From Sparassis latifolia (taxonomy: Eukaryota > Basidiomycota > Agaricomycetes > Polyporales > Sparassidaceae): a DNA stretch of 64,000 bases. Below the pieces are notes generated by a model. The model searched no databases. It worked only from the letters and a program-made list of their open reading frames with translations, and was not told the origin of the DNA. The position numbers were made by a program, and so were the translations under genes. Location of the stretch: contig CM031554.1 in assembly GCA_018466975.1 (NCBI GenBank), forward strand, positions 1,426,001 to 1,490,000, in the 5' to 3' direction. Positions 24,441 through 36,300 of this stretch are shown piece after piece; positions within the stretch are counted from its first letter, which is position 1; every line of letters starts with the position of its first letter.

Positions 24441-24448
24441 CTTATAAG
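24441..24448 (-). promoter_or_regulatory. candidate TATA box of the caspase-like gene
   Basis: CTTATAAG lies about 155 bp upstream of the ATG of the caspase-like gene on its strand. A possible 5' UTR intron donor (GTGAGT) follows nearer the ATG. Confidence 0.35.
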
Positions 24449-24459
24449 AGGCAGCTATA

Positions 24460-25470
24460 TTGCTGCGAGATCACTAAGTTCAAAGACTTCACGCTCATTC
24501 TCTCTGATTTACTGACTATGCCACGCTCTCCGGATCATGAGGGTTGTAACGGACCCTTCAGTGACAGTGCAGGGACGGATCAGTGATAATTCTGCCACAA
24601 GACTAACACAGGCGTACGAGGGTATACGGCCCTCCAGCGGGTCGTAAAAATCCGAGTTGACGGACTGAGCCATGAGAGGGAGACAAGCTTGAAGTATTCG
24701 GCCGTCTGTCTGTCTCCTTTTATCGGCATGGAGCGACCGAAGTCCAGACTAAGAGAACTTGACATGACTGGGGCCGCTGAGGCTGTCCACGTACAGACCG
24801 GACAGCGGAGGTGAAGTACATGGGAGAGTGATTCAAGAATACCTGTGGATGCGGTTCAATGGTGTGGTTCGATCAACACCTCGCCACAAGGAACATTCTA
24901 CGACTTCAAGCCAGTGGTCATGAAAGGGATATCAGCTTTGCAACGAGGCGGACAGCACACCGCTCAACCGCGATTGATACATCGCCTCGCAGAGTTCCGA
25001 ATAATAAGGTTTGCATGCCGTGCATATAGCTGCCAAGAGAGCACGAAGTGCTGATCAAGCGCTTTAATTGAATTGCGTCTGAGGTTGCGCGCTCCGCTAC
25101 GTTCAGTAGCGCTGCCCACCAGGTGCCTCCTTCCAACTTCAGTTATCGAAATCGTTGATATTTCCGAGACTTGGAACACTAGTAACAGAGAATTGCCTTG
25201 AAATCAGAGTATCAATGGCACAACCCTTGGATAGAAAATGAGGAAGGACCGCATACTAAATTCACTGCTAAACGTCATGACCGCTAAGTTCCGGTGATTC
25301 CTACGCAGAACAATTACTAAGAGATGGAAAGACCTTCATGAAAATGAAGAGACATGTATGCTGTACAGAAATTACGACATAGCAACAGCATCCTCACGAC
25401 ATCCACAGTATCGCTAATTGAACGGGAAGGACGTCGCTCAGAATCGAAAGGATCTGAAAACACTTACCAG
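24460..25470. other. intergenic, no gene seen
   Basis: No supported gene, repeat boundary or structural RNA was recognised. Open frames are short and without motifs. Confidence 0.4.
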
Positions 25471-25884
25471 TAAGGATAATGCCAGTGCGACTTGTAGTTA
25501 CTCAATCCAAAGTGCGTGCCGTCCGGCGAGATCACCAGATGACTGCATTTAAGCCTTGTAGGGATGTGAGGAAAGGACGAACGCGGAGGAGATGAAAAGA
25601 AAATGATACACGCAGATGCAGTAAAGAGACTCACCCATACGCTGAGAGAGAGACAGTTGGCCATTGCAAGCGGCGAAAATCCCTCTCCACGTAAGTACAT
25701 GAGGCAATCGTCTACCGCATGAACCGAATACTGCAGGCGTGAACACGGGGGCACAGAACAGCGCAAATACTACGCACGAGGTGAGGCGCTTCAAGGCGTT
25801 GCTCGTTCCTGTGCCTTCTGACGCGCAGGTCCAAATATACGCGCTGAACGTACGCCTGTCCAATTACACCTACTAAGTCCATGT

Positions 25885-26107
25885 CATCAGCAAAACCCAA
25901 CTTTTACTTAAAAGGGTACTTAAATGACTTAAATGGACTTATGATCCTTATTTAAGGATATAAGGTCAAAAAGGGCCTAATGCATATTACATGAGTGTCT
26001 GAAATCAGACTTATTGATACTTATTTGAAGACTTATTGCCTTAAATAAGGGTTGTAAGACCAAAAAGCCAAAATAGCTCTGCAAGAAAAAGTTGGGTTTT
26101 GCTGATG
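25885..26107 (+). mobile_element. 223 bp MITE, copy A
   Basis: Ends are perfect inverted repeats: CATCAGCAAAACCCAACTTT at the left and its complement at the right. It has no coding capacity and an AT-rich interior with several short hairpins. The same element, same length and only about four differences, lies at 45460-45682. No target duplication is obvious at either site. Confidence 0.85.
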
Positions 26108-26227
26108 CGTTCTGCGTCCCATGGTTAGACGGCCAGACCTCGATCGCAGTTAGAAGATGAAGTAACTAGGCGATACGGCTCGCGTCCCTAGTAGCTCCGT
26201 CCACCGGCCAACCGAACAGCGGGGCTA

Positions 26228-26938
26228 CTATCCTAGGCACAGTTCTGCAAAGTGCGCATCAATATGCAAAATGCGAATATCTCGTCCAATTCTCAAAAAT
26301 ATTTTAATGGGTTTGGTTAGTAGTTGTATGGACACTATCTAAACATGTTTCAACCCTGTGTATGATAATTTGTTGATGTGGAAACAAATGGGAGAGCGAT
26401 TGCATGGTTTTGCACCCCAATGTAAGTGCCGGAAATACAGCTGATGTGGAGATCCTTCTTGCAGTACTCATCCTAAAATTTTGCCACCCATAATATAAGC
26501 CTTTTTAACATGGAGCTACCTTCAGAGTGACCCCGATTGACGCCATGCGAAGTTGTTCTTGCTCTATGCTATGTTGCGAGAAAGACGCGTTACATCCATC
26601 CGCCACAGCGTGATGAAATTCAGACTCCGTCGCCCAAAGCGGCTTTGCAGAACTGTGCACACCGCTTGCGTTGACCGAGCCATCAAATTTGCCGGGCATG
26701 CCGAAGGGCGCTCACCGTGACAGGCTTGTGACGATTTTGCATTACCCTGCGCACTTGCACTCTCGTCACCGGAAGGTCTCCGAGAACATAAGTTCTGGGA
26801 ATTTTAACATGCTACTTTGATAACCTTGTAGAGGGGACATTATTGTACATAGACTGCAAGTTTCAAGGGATTTCATGAAGTTGTCAGGGAGCTATGAGCA
26901 GCACACTGAAAGAGTTTGCAGAACTGTGCCTAGGATAG
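26228..26938 (+). mobile_element. 711 bp TIR element with TA target duplication
   Basis: A 24 bp perfect terminal inverted repeat beginning CTATCCTAGGCACAGTTCTG marks both ends, and TA flanks each side (26226-26227 and 26939-26940). The paralogous site in repeat copy 1 (about 7420, ggcagtgctatgtaggtgcg) is empty with a single TA, which confirms the boundaries. There is no open frame long enough for a transposase, so it is non-autonomous. The TA duplication points to the Tc1/mariner-like group. Confidence 0.85.
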
Positions 26939-28857
26939 TATGCAGGTGCATATATTCCAGAAGGGGGCAGAAACCCTGCCTCGAGGTGTGAGAGAAGATT
27001 ACTAATATCAGAAGCAGTATACCGTACCGTGGTGGTTCACGGTAGATCGATCTGATTGGATGATGGATGTTGTCGCATGATTCGGCGTCTGTATGCTCTC
27101 ACCTGGCGTTCTTCTCTGTAGTAAGTATACGGTGTCCTCCGAGCCACCATCACGCATCACTCTCACAACAGCTCACGACAGCTCTCACGACGCGTCACCA
27201 ACTAGTAGACCGTGACCACCGTGGTCGTTTGTTGACAATTTACAGGCGCGATGGAAAACCAAGTCGAAACACAAGGAAATTCGGCGCACGTTGGTTTCCC
27301 CGCCAGCGACAAGCACAGGCGGGTACTTATCCCGAGGGCCACGAAAAGGCCTGCGCCAGGACCGACGAGTGCAATCGCACGTCGGCCCGTACCTCGGGAC
27401 GCACCTTATGATGTGTCCTCGACCGAACTCCCGCTCCATCCCGTCCGTGCGTCGCCTTCTTCCTATCGTCGAGTTGATCGGCCATTTGTTCCTTTTTCTC
27501 TTCGTCATATGCCTCTACTCCTCTCGTTTGTTTCTTCCTCGCCATTGTGTTTGATTGGGGTGTCGGTACGATCTTCTTCGTCTTTTACCTCTGCTGCTCT
27601 CGTTTTCTTCTTCTCCTCCGTCGTATGCCTCTTCGCCCACCAGGGCTCCGGTGCCGGTGTCCTGATCCTGAACCCGGATGGGTCTCGAGCCCGACGCTGC
27701 CGAAGGCCAGAATCTTGAGAACGTCGGAGCCGTCAGTGTCGTTGCGCTTGGGCATGTTCGCGTTCGTTGCCACGTTCACTCTCTTGATTCAATGCCGTCA
27801 GTCCCAGTCGAGGGTAGACTGAGAACGGCATACCTTACTGGCTATATGTGCATGTAGCACATCTGCAGGGCGGACGTTTTCCACGAATAGAGCAAACATT
27901 GGTGAGTACTGTTTAACGAATCGAGTCTCAACTGGCAACTGACGCACCATGTTATATCCAATGCTCCCCGGGGGAATCTTAAACCATACTTAGTGACTCA
28001 ATATTTCATCTTATGTTCTCGTCGGCTGGTGCTTTAATCGTGTTACGCTGCTGAGCTGGCTCTCTTGATCACACATATATTCGCCACTGGGCCATTTCTG
28101 GACTATCGGTGTTGTTCTTGATGTCACACTCTTGCATTTATGGCCTGAGTACATCGACAAATCAGCTACACGAACTTTCGACGGTGGGTACAAGGAAGTA
28201 AACATACCTGTCTTACTCTGATGTGGCGTGCGTACTCGTCGACGGCAACGGGCAGACAAGAATTTTGTTCATAAGCATGCATGGTATGTAAGGATAAAGA
28301 CGCACCTTGATGGCCATCTGTGCATAGCACACCCAAGAAGGCGAAGGGGCTAACAATGACAATCCGTACTCCTTGAATGATGCTCAAGCTATACAGGACG
28401 AGGGAGAAAGACGTACTTCGATAAGATCAAGGTGCACACGGGGGCAATGACTCTCTGTTGGGGAGTCTTGACCGTGTCTCACGTTTCTCGATCTAGACCG
28501 AATACCCTTGGGATTCACACAATTTCATGGTCGAGCTTCTCCTGCACGGCGGTGATCTTATTCTTGATGCCAGGCCGATATTCTTATGGCCTGTGTGTGT
28601 ACCGACGTGAACTTCTTGACGACGACGCCACACTATGACGACAAGATGGTGATCAAGGTGCACTCTTGGCGTCCACAGCGAGGACGTACCTTGGTGGCCA
28701 TCTACGGGGGCGACAACGTCGAAGGAGAGAGTAGCCGAAGATCGTGTGATGAGAAGGGATTGAACACAGGTGAGTGGCCGTCGACGGTGAGGCGGGGAAA
28801 GGGGAACATACAAATCAGAGGACAAGATGTGCTTGGTCAATACGCGCCACATTCGGA

Positions 28858-28865
28858 CTTTTATA
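28858..28865 (-). promoter_or_regulatory. TATA box, repeat copy 2
   Basis: TATAAAAG on the minus strand at the same relative place as in copies 1 and 3. Confidence 0.45.
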
Positions 28866-29220
28866 CATCGCTGCGGCCGCTTCCGTATCTGGCGCTCGCG
28901 GAGGCCAGATACCTCGCGCTGTGGCTCAGGCCGCGTGTTGGGGCTCTACACTAATGACTGTAGAAATGTGCCGTGGCTGAAGGCTGTTCGTGCCTGCAGG
29001 TCTGCGCCACATCCCACCGTGTGTTTTGATCTGTGGTCCATTCCTTGGGCGTCCCGTGCCACATATCCATTGGATAGCGAGGGAAGAAGTCGAACTCGAC
29101 TGCTATCGACCTTTCCGCCACGCTGCTTCGCCACATAGGATTGTGGCCACTTGTGGCGCGTGGCTGTTCATATGCTGGCACAAGTTTGTGACACACCGCG
29201 TCTGTCACACTAGCAGTGAT

Positions 29221-30440
29221 GTCAGGTGTGTTCCGGCCCTTTTCCCATGGGCATGGTTCGGCATTGCGCGCAAGTACTAGTGCACTGCCAGTACATACGT
29301 GCATCGTTGCCGATGTGGTGATCAATAAAGCCTCCCCGTTACGGCCCGTCGTATCTGCTCGTCTTCAAGGGCGGACTGTAGTGGTGGTGTATGATTTCGG
29401 TGGAACGGGCGTCTGACGATGTGGAGTTGGCTTATGGTATAATTGGCCCTTTGAGTATATGAGCTGTCTGTTGATGGGATTCCTGATCTTCCTCCGCATG
29501 AGCGTTCGTTCCAAGTTTGTCCCTCCACCAAGCCGAATATCTACAGCTTATCTTCTCGAGCTAATACATTGGGTACATTTGAAGAACGCAGGATCGGTAC
29601 CCAAAGGTCATTTCGATGCTCAAGCAAGTCCCTGTGTTGTGCTGCTCAACGGCATTGCAGGTTCTTGTGCGCTTATGCATGTCCCGGTTCTACGTATCAT
29701 GCGTCTGGAGGACATGGCCACTGGCCAGCCCACGAGGAAATTGCATGTGCCTATGTGGTCTACCACCCAATGCAGTTGTGAGTACTTCTCCGCTTCCGTG
29801 ACACCCGTTCTTGGCAAACGCCGTGGACGCAACCCTGATGCATATTGGTTGTAGTACCCAGAAGAGCTACGAAGATAAGTACCGCGTTGACCGTCGACTC
29901 AGAACACGGTGCGTGACGCGGAAGACGACTGGAAGTTTGTCGCGTATGCGGTCTTCCTGCCGTCACCTCTGAGCAGGGCCTTAAATACTCACGTTTCACC
30001 ATTCGGACTAGCACATCGTATCTCCGTGCGTGGCTCCGTGAGCGGGAAGTTTCCAGATAACGGCAGAGCATGGGAAACTATCGTACTTGCGGTCTAGGAT
30101 CAGCCTCTAGACAAGGAAGACAGTCGTTACTTGTTATAGACGTGAAGGGCAGAATGAGCGTAGTACATTTTTGCGCCTCCTGACTAGTTACTCTCAGATC
30201 TTCGTTGGTGATAGAATACATCTCTTACATTCATGCAGTGCGACAGTATTTCCTGTGACCGTTTGCAAGCGTTTAACTGCTCGCTATTGTCGAGTAGTTG
30301 TTTGTACGTCCACTCATCATCGTGGATTGAGAATCAACCGAGAGCTTGCATTCAGCGGGACAATGATCTCTAACCTATCCGATACACGAGGTGATTCCCG
30401 ATGTCGAGTAAGACTATAAAGTATGTCTACGGATGGGAAG
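29221..30440. other. intergenic, no gene recognised
   Basis: Several open frames (for example the plus frame at 29459-29854) lack motifs and convincing splice sites. No gene could be supported. Confidence 0.35.
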
Positions 30441-30442
30441 GC

Positions 30443-32939
30443 TCACGAGCCAGTGGTGGGTACAACATTCCGAAGGTACTCTGGTACCAAGTCCGACGGC
30501 AGCTTGGTGATCTGGTCCAATGGCGCCCTCTTTGCCAGAGCCAGTAAGTTCAGTCGTAACTTCCTCATTGACCGCTCCTGTTCTCCTTTACAATCTTCGC
30601 TCCTCTCGATTCCCTCCTTTCCTACGTCGGTCTGTCCTCTGCCGTTTATGTCGATGATAGCGTCTGCCGCATAGTTCAGCACATGCTGCAGTAACTCTGG
30701 ACCTTCCTGCACAGCACTAGCCACCGCTTCAACGTCCCGATGCGCGTCCACAGCAAACTTGAGATACTCCGCGGCACTCTTGTCAGGCGCCTCTGCGAGA
30801 GCCCTTTCGCGGGCCTCCTCTAGCACTCGCCGCTGATCCTCCATGAATTTGGCCCCAGCCCACTCGTCTTCAGCGAGAAAGAGTTCATCGGGCGCCTGTA
30901 TGAGAGCAGCCATGTCAATGGGTCGACGCGCAACTTCAACTAGAGTAGATAATTGTTGGGCTGCATGGGGGTACACATTCTGCGACAGGTCAAGTTGAGC
31001 AACAGTAGAGGTGTCGACAGAGTATCGTGGATCCTGCATGCGTCGGGCAGCGTCGCACAGGATGCGATGGCGGCCAGAAGTGAGAGCATCCACCAATATA
31101 TGTTCTACCCAGTGGGCGAGAGGCGCACCCAAAGCTTGGTAGGTCGGAGGCTCACCGACATCGTTCTGCATACAACTCCCATGTCAGAACAAAACCGGAT
31201 ATAGCGAGAAATCACAACTGACCGATGCGTCAGCCTGACTGACAAATTCCGCGAGGCTGCGTACATACGCCAATCCGTCTACCCCGCCATATACGACATC
31301 CCGCACGTACTCCTCGGCCTCCTTCGCCTTCGCCCGCCAATACCCGTCTTCGGATCCTTCATCCTGTATCTCGATGTTCCGTTTTGACGATGGTTGCTGG
31401 TGAGAATACCGCGCAGAGGTACATTCAACACTCCCCCTTATCGTCTCAAAGAGTTCACCTTCCGACCTCATCTCAGCTCCAGATTCTTTCATGCCGCTCT
31501 CCACTGCGAGATCTGTCGCCATGGTAGTGTATGCGCCGAAATCTGCTGCGGTAATTTCACGCGGCTGCCTCCACGGCACTTCGATTTCTTCTTCGTCCTT
31601 ATCCTTCCCGCGTCCTCGTGACGGAACGTTTCTGATGATAGTCCAATGCCGCCGTTTGAACTTTGGCCGCCCGGTTTTCCTGGTGGCACTCGAAGTCGCG
31701 AGAGATGGCAGATATGGGATGGACGTAGGGGGATGTATGTTGACCGGAGCGGGAACAGACAATTGGGAGGGGTACAGGGGCGCGAGAAGAGGTCGGGTTG
31801 GCGGGTCAGGAACAAAGTACGAGAGTACGGAGAATGGTGACTCCACTACGGAGATATAAGTTGTAAAACACCCAATAATAATCAAAGGACATACTTTGTG
31901 CGTAGTCCAAACTGCCATCTGCAGCATAAGGGGGCCCACCCTTCTCCATACGCAACCGCTCCTTCTTCGTGCGATACCGCTTACCTGAACAACGGTCAGT
32001 AGATAATAAAATCGCAGCAAGACACACTTGCCTTTAAGCTTCAGAGCCAACATGAGAGCTGCCCAGTCTGATCCAGGCGGAAATACACCCAACCCATCCT
32101 TCGCTCCTGGAAGACCCCCATCTGCCTCTACAGTTTCTGACAGTGCCCCAGGGGGTTTCTTTGCGCTTGCAGGCCCACCTCTCCCGGTGCGCCTCCCATG
32201 AGAATGTATCGGTATTTGTGTCTGAGCCTGCGTAGAGCCTGCAGAGGGGGACCGAGCACGCGTGCTTTCGTCAACGTCCATCGGCGTACCCTTTTCACCG
32301 GCTCCGTCCTCATCATCACCGCCAGCCAAGGACTCGTCATCGCGTTCTATTTCTATATTCCAATCGGTCTCGTACTCGATAACGCTGGCTGCTGCCTTGG
32401 TAATATGATCGAGCGCATATGCCTCGATACGGTCAGCCTCGGTATAGTAGATTGAACCTCGAGGGTTGAACGTCTTCGCATTCATTGTCACCAGGCGTAA
32501 ATCGGCGGCAAACTCTTCAAGCGAGTGATACTTTCCCTTGTTCACCTTCGTGGTCATTGTCCCAAGATCCATAGGTCTTTTGACGACATCAGTATATCCA
32601 GTGACTTGCGATACATCCACGGGCTTGAGAAAAAAAGCATAGTCGTCCTTCCTGCCCCCAGGAATGTCTTAGAGATCGTGCATCAAGCGGACATGATAAA
32701 ACTCACTTCTTGATCTGTGCGATTAGTTTGGCGAGCACTTCGCGCAGAGGCTTTAGCTTGAGGGGCCTAGGAATCTTCTTGACGACTTCATCTGTCGCCA
32801 GAAACTTGCGCTTTTTCCCCTTCAGTGCCTGAACGGCACTAAGAGGTGGAAGGACCAACTTCAGCCCAGACCCTCTTGCAGCATGACGGGAACTCTCAGC
32901 GTGGTGGGTGTCTGAAAAGTAGTTGTCGCTGTCGTTCAT
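30443..32939 (-). CDS. bromodomain protein, BRD7/BRD9-like
   Basis: Predicted nuclear acetyl-lysine reader, likely a chromatin-remodelling subunit by family analogy. The first ATG is at 32937-32939 (MNDSDNYFSD). Exon 1 ends at 32707 and exon 2 starts at 32651, giving KKDDYAFFLKPVDVSQVTGY with the bromodomain itself (PMDLGTMTTKVNKGKYHSLE, LVTMNAKTFNP) to about 32400. An acidic and RG-rich linker follows, then a long C-terminal region to the stop at 30443. The exon 2 to 3 junction near 32030 uses a GC donor (AAAG|GCAAGTGTG) to restore GKRYRTKKERLRMEKGGPPY. Further GT-AG introns lie near 31890-31840 and 31220-31165. The total is about 740 residues. It diverges from MON2 across about 420 bp that must hold both promoters. 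Confidence 0.85.
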
Positions 32940-33358
32940 ACTGCGAGCAGGTTGCGGTTCGGCGAAACGGGGAACCTCCGGCCGAGTCTCGCAGGCCACT
33001 CCCTGTCTCAGGCCGTTCTTCCGTGTGTGCGAATCCGGCCGGCCCCAGGGCGCGGCCTGTTCCAGATCACGTGGCGGTGACTCTGTCTCAATCTACTAGG
33101 ACACTTTCCAGTGTGCTCTGCTTCCACTACACTTTGCTGAAAAGGACACGGAACTAAAGAGATTACTAGAAACACGGTGGCGACCCGGATATTGGAAGCG
33201 CTGTGTCATCAGCAGGAACGCGGGTGGGTGACCTGCATCGCCTTGGTCTCAGCCAAAGTTATTCATTGGAAGTGAGCACTAGTATCTTGAAAGCTTAATC
33301 CATAACGCATTCGTTGAGCGATCGTCTGTTACCGCGTTGGAGAGTTTAAGCTCTTGTC
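32940..33358. promoter_or_regulatory. divergent promoter region between bromodomain gene and MON2
   Basis: 419 bp separate the two start codons, which face away from each other. No TATA box is obvious, as is common for housekeeping genes. The region includes a GC-rich part near the bromodomain gene. Confidence 0.4.
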
Positions 33359-36300
33359 ATGAGTTCTCTCGCGTTTTTGGTGACAGAACTACAGGTGGGT
33401 ATCGTCATTCTTGGCATTATCGTATATCTCTGATGGGTCTTAAGTCTCTGGCCAGTGAGACCCGTCGGAAACATCCTGATGTTCGCGAGGTCTTTGTTGC
33501 TCCATTCGCTCATGCGGGACCACGCTGATGGAAGATGACTATTCGATCGTAGGCTGCAGAGAAATCGTTGGCCATCCTCCGTTCATCACCGGAGCAGGCG
33601 ACAGCGAATTTGGCGTCAGGTGTGCTTCTGTCGTGGTGGATCATGTATGTATGTACTATTGGTACTAATGCATACACAGATGGACCTCAGTCCGACGATC
33701 TTCTTCGCCCCGTATTCATGGGATGCGCAACCAAGAATGCGAAAGTCGTGGCTATCTCGCTTGGTTCCCTCCAACGCCTCATTGCTCTCAAGGCAGTGCC
33801 GCAATCCGCGGTTCCCGTTATTATGAACACGATGAGTGAATGCATGAACCAAGGAGTTGACATCCAGTTGCGTATTCTACAGACGCTCTTGTCACTTATC
33901 ACGAACTTCCCGGCAGTTCATGGTCAGCTACTCGGTGATGTCTGTGCTATTAGTCATGTCATTATTACTACATGAGACGCTGACTGGAATGCAATCCTAG
34001 GCTCTTTTGCTATGCTTCAGGCTGCAGGAATCGCGAATCGCGGTGGTATCTTCAACAGCTGCAGCAACCCTGCGGCAGCTGGTGATGTTTGTGGTTGACA
34101 AGGTGGTTGACGAAGACAAGAGAGATGAAGTTGATGTTAATGCTCTTGTGGAGACTAGCCTGCCGAACGGGACAGTGAAGACTCTCGGCCCGTCGGCTCA
34201 AGACGCGTTCGCTGTGTTTCAAGATCTCTGCCTGCTGGCAAATGCGGAGCGCCCACACTTTTTGAGGCTCGAAGTGCTGCGCAAGACCTTCGCGCTGGAA
34301 TTGATAGAAAGTGTGCTTACAAACTATCATGATCTTTTCAGGAAGGTAAACGATGACGCCCCATACCCATACGAATACTGACGTATCAAGATATAGCATA
34401 CAGAATTACTTCTACTGTTGCAGCACCATCTATGTCCACTATTGCTCAAATCGCTCTCCGATCGACCGAGTTTTCCCCTCACGCTGCGCGCTACGCGCGT
34501 TGTATTCCTCCTTTTGAAACAGTTTTCATTGGAGCTGAAGACTGAGTCGGAGGTGTTCTTAGTGCTTCTGATCAAGATTATAGGCACTGATGGCAGCGAG
34601 GCCGAGGCTGTTGATGGTCATCCACATGGTCCTCGGCCACTCTGGATGCGTGTACTTGCGATGGAAATCATGCGCGGGCGAGTATGCACATATCGCTTTG
34701 TTTAGCCTGCGTTCTAATGTAACTTCTGTCTGTACGCAGATTGTGCAGTGACGCCGAGCTGATGCGCAACGTCTGGGATCGGTATGACGCGGAAGACGGA
34801 GGATCAAAAGTCTTTACATCCCTGATCACTGCCTTGAAGCGCCTCGTCATCGAAAAACCTGCCATGCTCGGCGTGTGCTCCCAGATGTTCGGTGTCGGTG
34901 TTCCCACTCACGCTGGTTCATCATCTGATTTAAGTTCATACGCACTCGATGTGGGAGGTGTGGCGGGTATGGTCGCCAATGCAGCTAGCGCTACCGTCTC
35001 CGGCGTTGCGAGCATGATTGGATCCGAAGCTGGGCTAACCTTGCATGGGTCAGCGATGAAGCTGCAATGGTAAGTCTAGCGCTTCTTTGATAGTAGTGGT
35101 TTGGATCAATGGCTCGCACACAGCATCGATCAACTTGACAAGGCAGATTCTCCGGTTATCCCGGAACCGTATATCTACCTTCTGGGTGTCCAGTGTCTTG
35201 TCGCCCTCTGTGAAGGATTTGCTTCTCTTACAACCCCACTCTATAACTCGATCATGGTTCAGAGACCGAGGGCTGCGGGCGAGCCTGTCATCCGGGCACC
35301 GCCAGCTCTGGATCTGTCATCTCTACCGCCGGAAGAAGCCACCACGAAGCAGTTGCGAACAGTGCGTGACATGGTGGAGAGTGGATGGCCTGCTCTCCTT
35401 GCTGCACTGTCATTTGTTATATCAACCAATCTATCCGACGAACTCTTTGTCGACGTGCTCGCAAGTTACCAAGCCCTTACTACTGTATCTGGCATGCTCG
35501 GCTTAACGACTCCACGCGATGCGTTCTTCACAAGCCTTGCTAGACTGGCTATACCCACTCGTGTAGTCACCAGTCTTGATTCCTATTCGCATCCGCATGG
35601 CGAGTCCATGACGCCCCGCAGTGCCGCTAGTGCAATCACCGAAAATTTGGGTCTGTCCCTTCCGGGTTCTGGAGCGGTGCAACCACCAGGATTGTCGGAG
35701 CGGAACATGGCTTGCTTGAAAGTTCTCGTTGCTAGTGCTCTCTTCCTCGCAGGAAGTCTCGGGGAAAGCTGGTTCGACATTTTAGAGGCACTTCAGAATG
35801 CGGACTATGTCCTTACAGTCAGGGGCGCGCGCCCTTCTACCGCTAAACGGAATACGATTGGACCTGGTGCGATTAATCTTCCCGGAGGTCGTACGGCCTC
35901 AAGCGGTTCCCAAACTGGTGCACAGACGGGCACTGTCGCTTCACCACAACAGCAATCTCACGCACGGCATCCTCTCCTAGCTGACTTGGATGCCGACAGT
36001 CTACAGCACGCGATACAGCGCCTCTTCGATGCATCCAAGAATTTAGATGATGGAGCATTCCGCGATTTTGTGAACGCTCTGTGCAAGCTGAGTGCTGCAA
36101 TGATCGGGATGCAGTCCGAGGGCAACGAGCCGCTTGTGGTGGAGACAGACTCCGTCGAAGAGCTGGTGACCAGCGCGAGTCTCTCGCCACTACCAGAACA
36201 TCGTAGAAGGGTCAGCGGGATACATTTGCCTCACACTCTCGTAAGTGGTTCCTGTTGATTTCTCCCTACGATCACGAATAACGTGTTAAATAGCGCTCTG

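Larger units (their letters stand above)
25480..29220 (+). repeat. dispersed repeat family, copy 2
   Basis: Same orientation as copy 1 (6950-10000). It keeps the same left-hand block (25505-25865), the same central block (27245-27460), the TATA box at 28858-28865 and the exon-like segment near 28520-28590. It is more diverged than copies 1 and 3 are from each other, and is interrupted by two TIR elements at 25885-26107 and 26228-26938. Homology fades near 29220. Confidence 0.78.
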
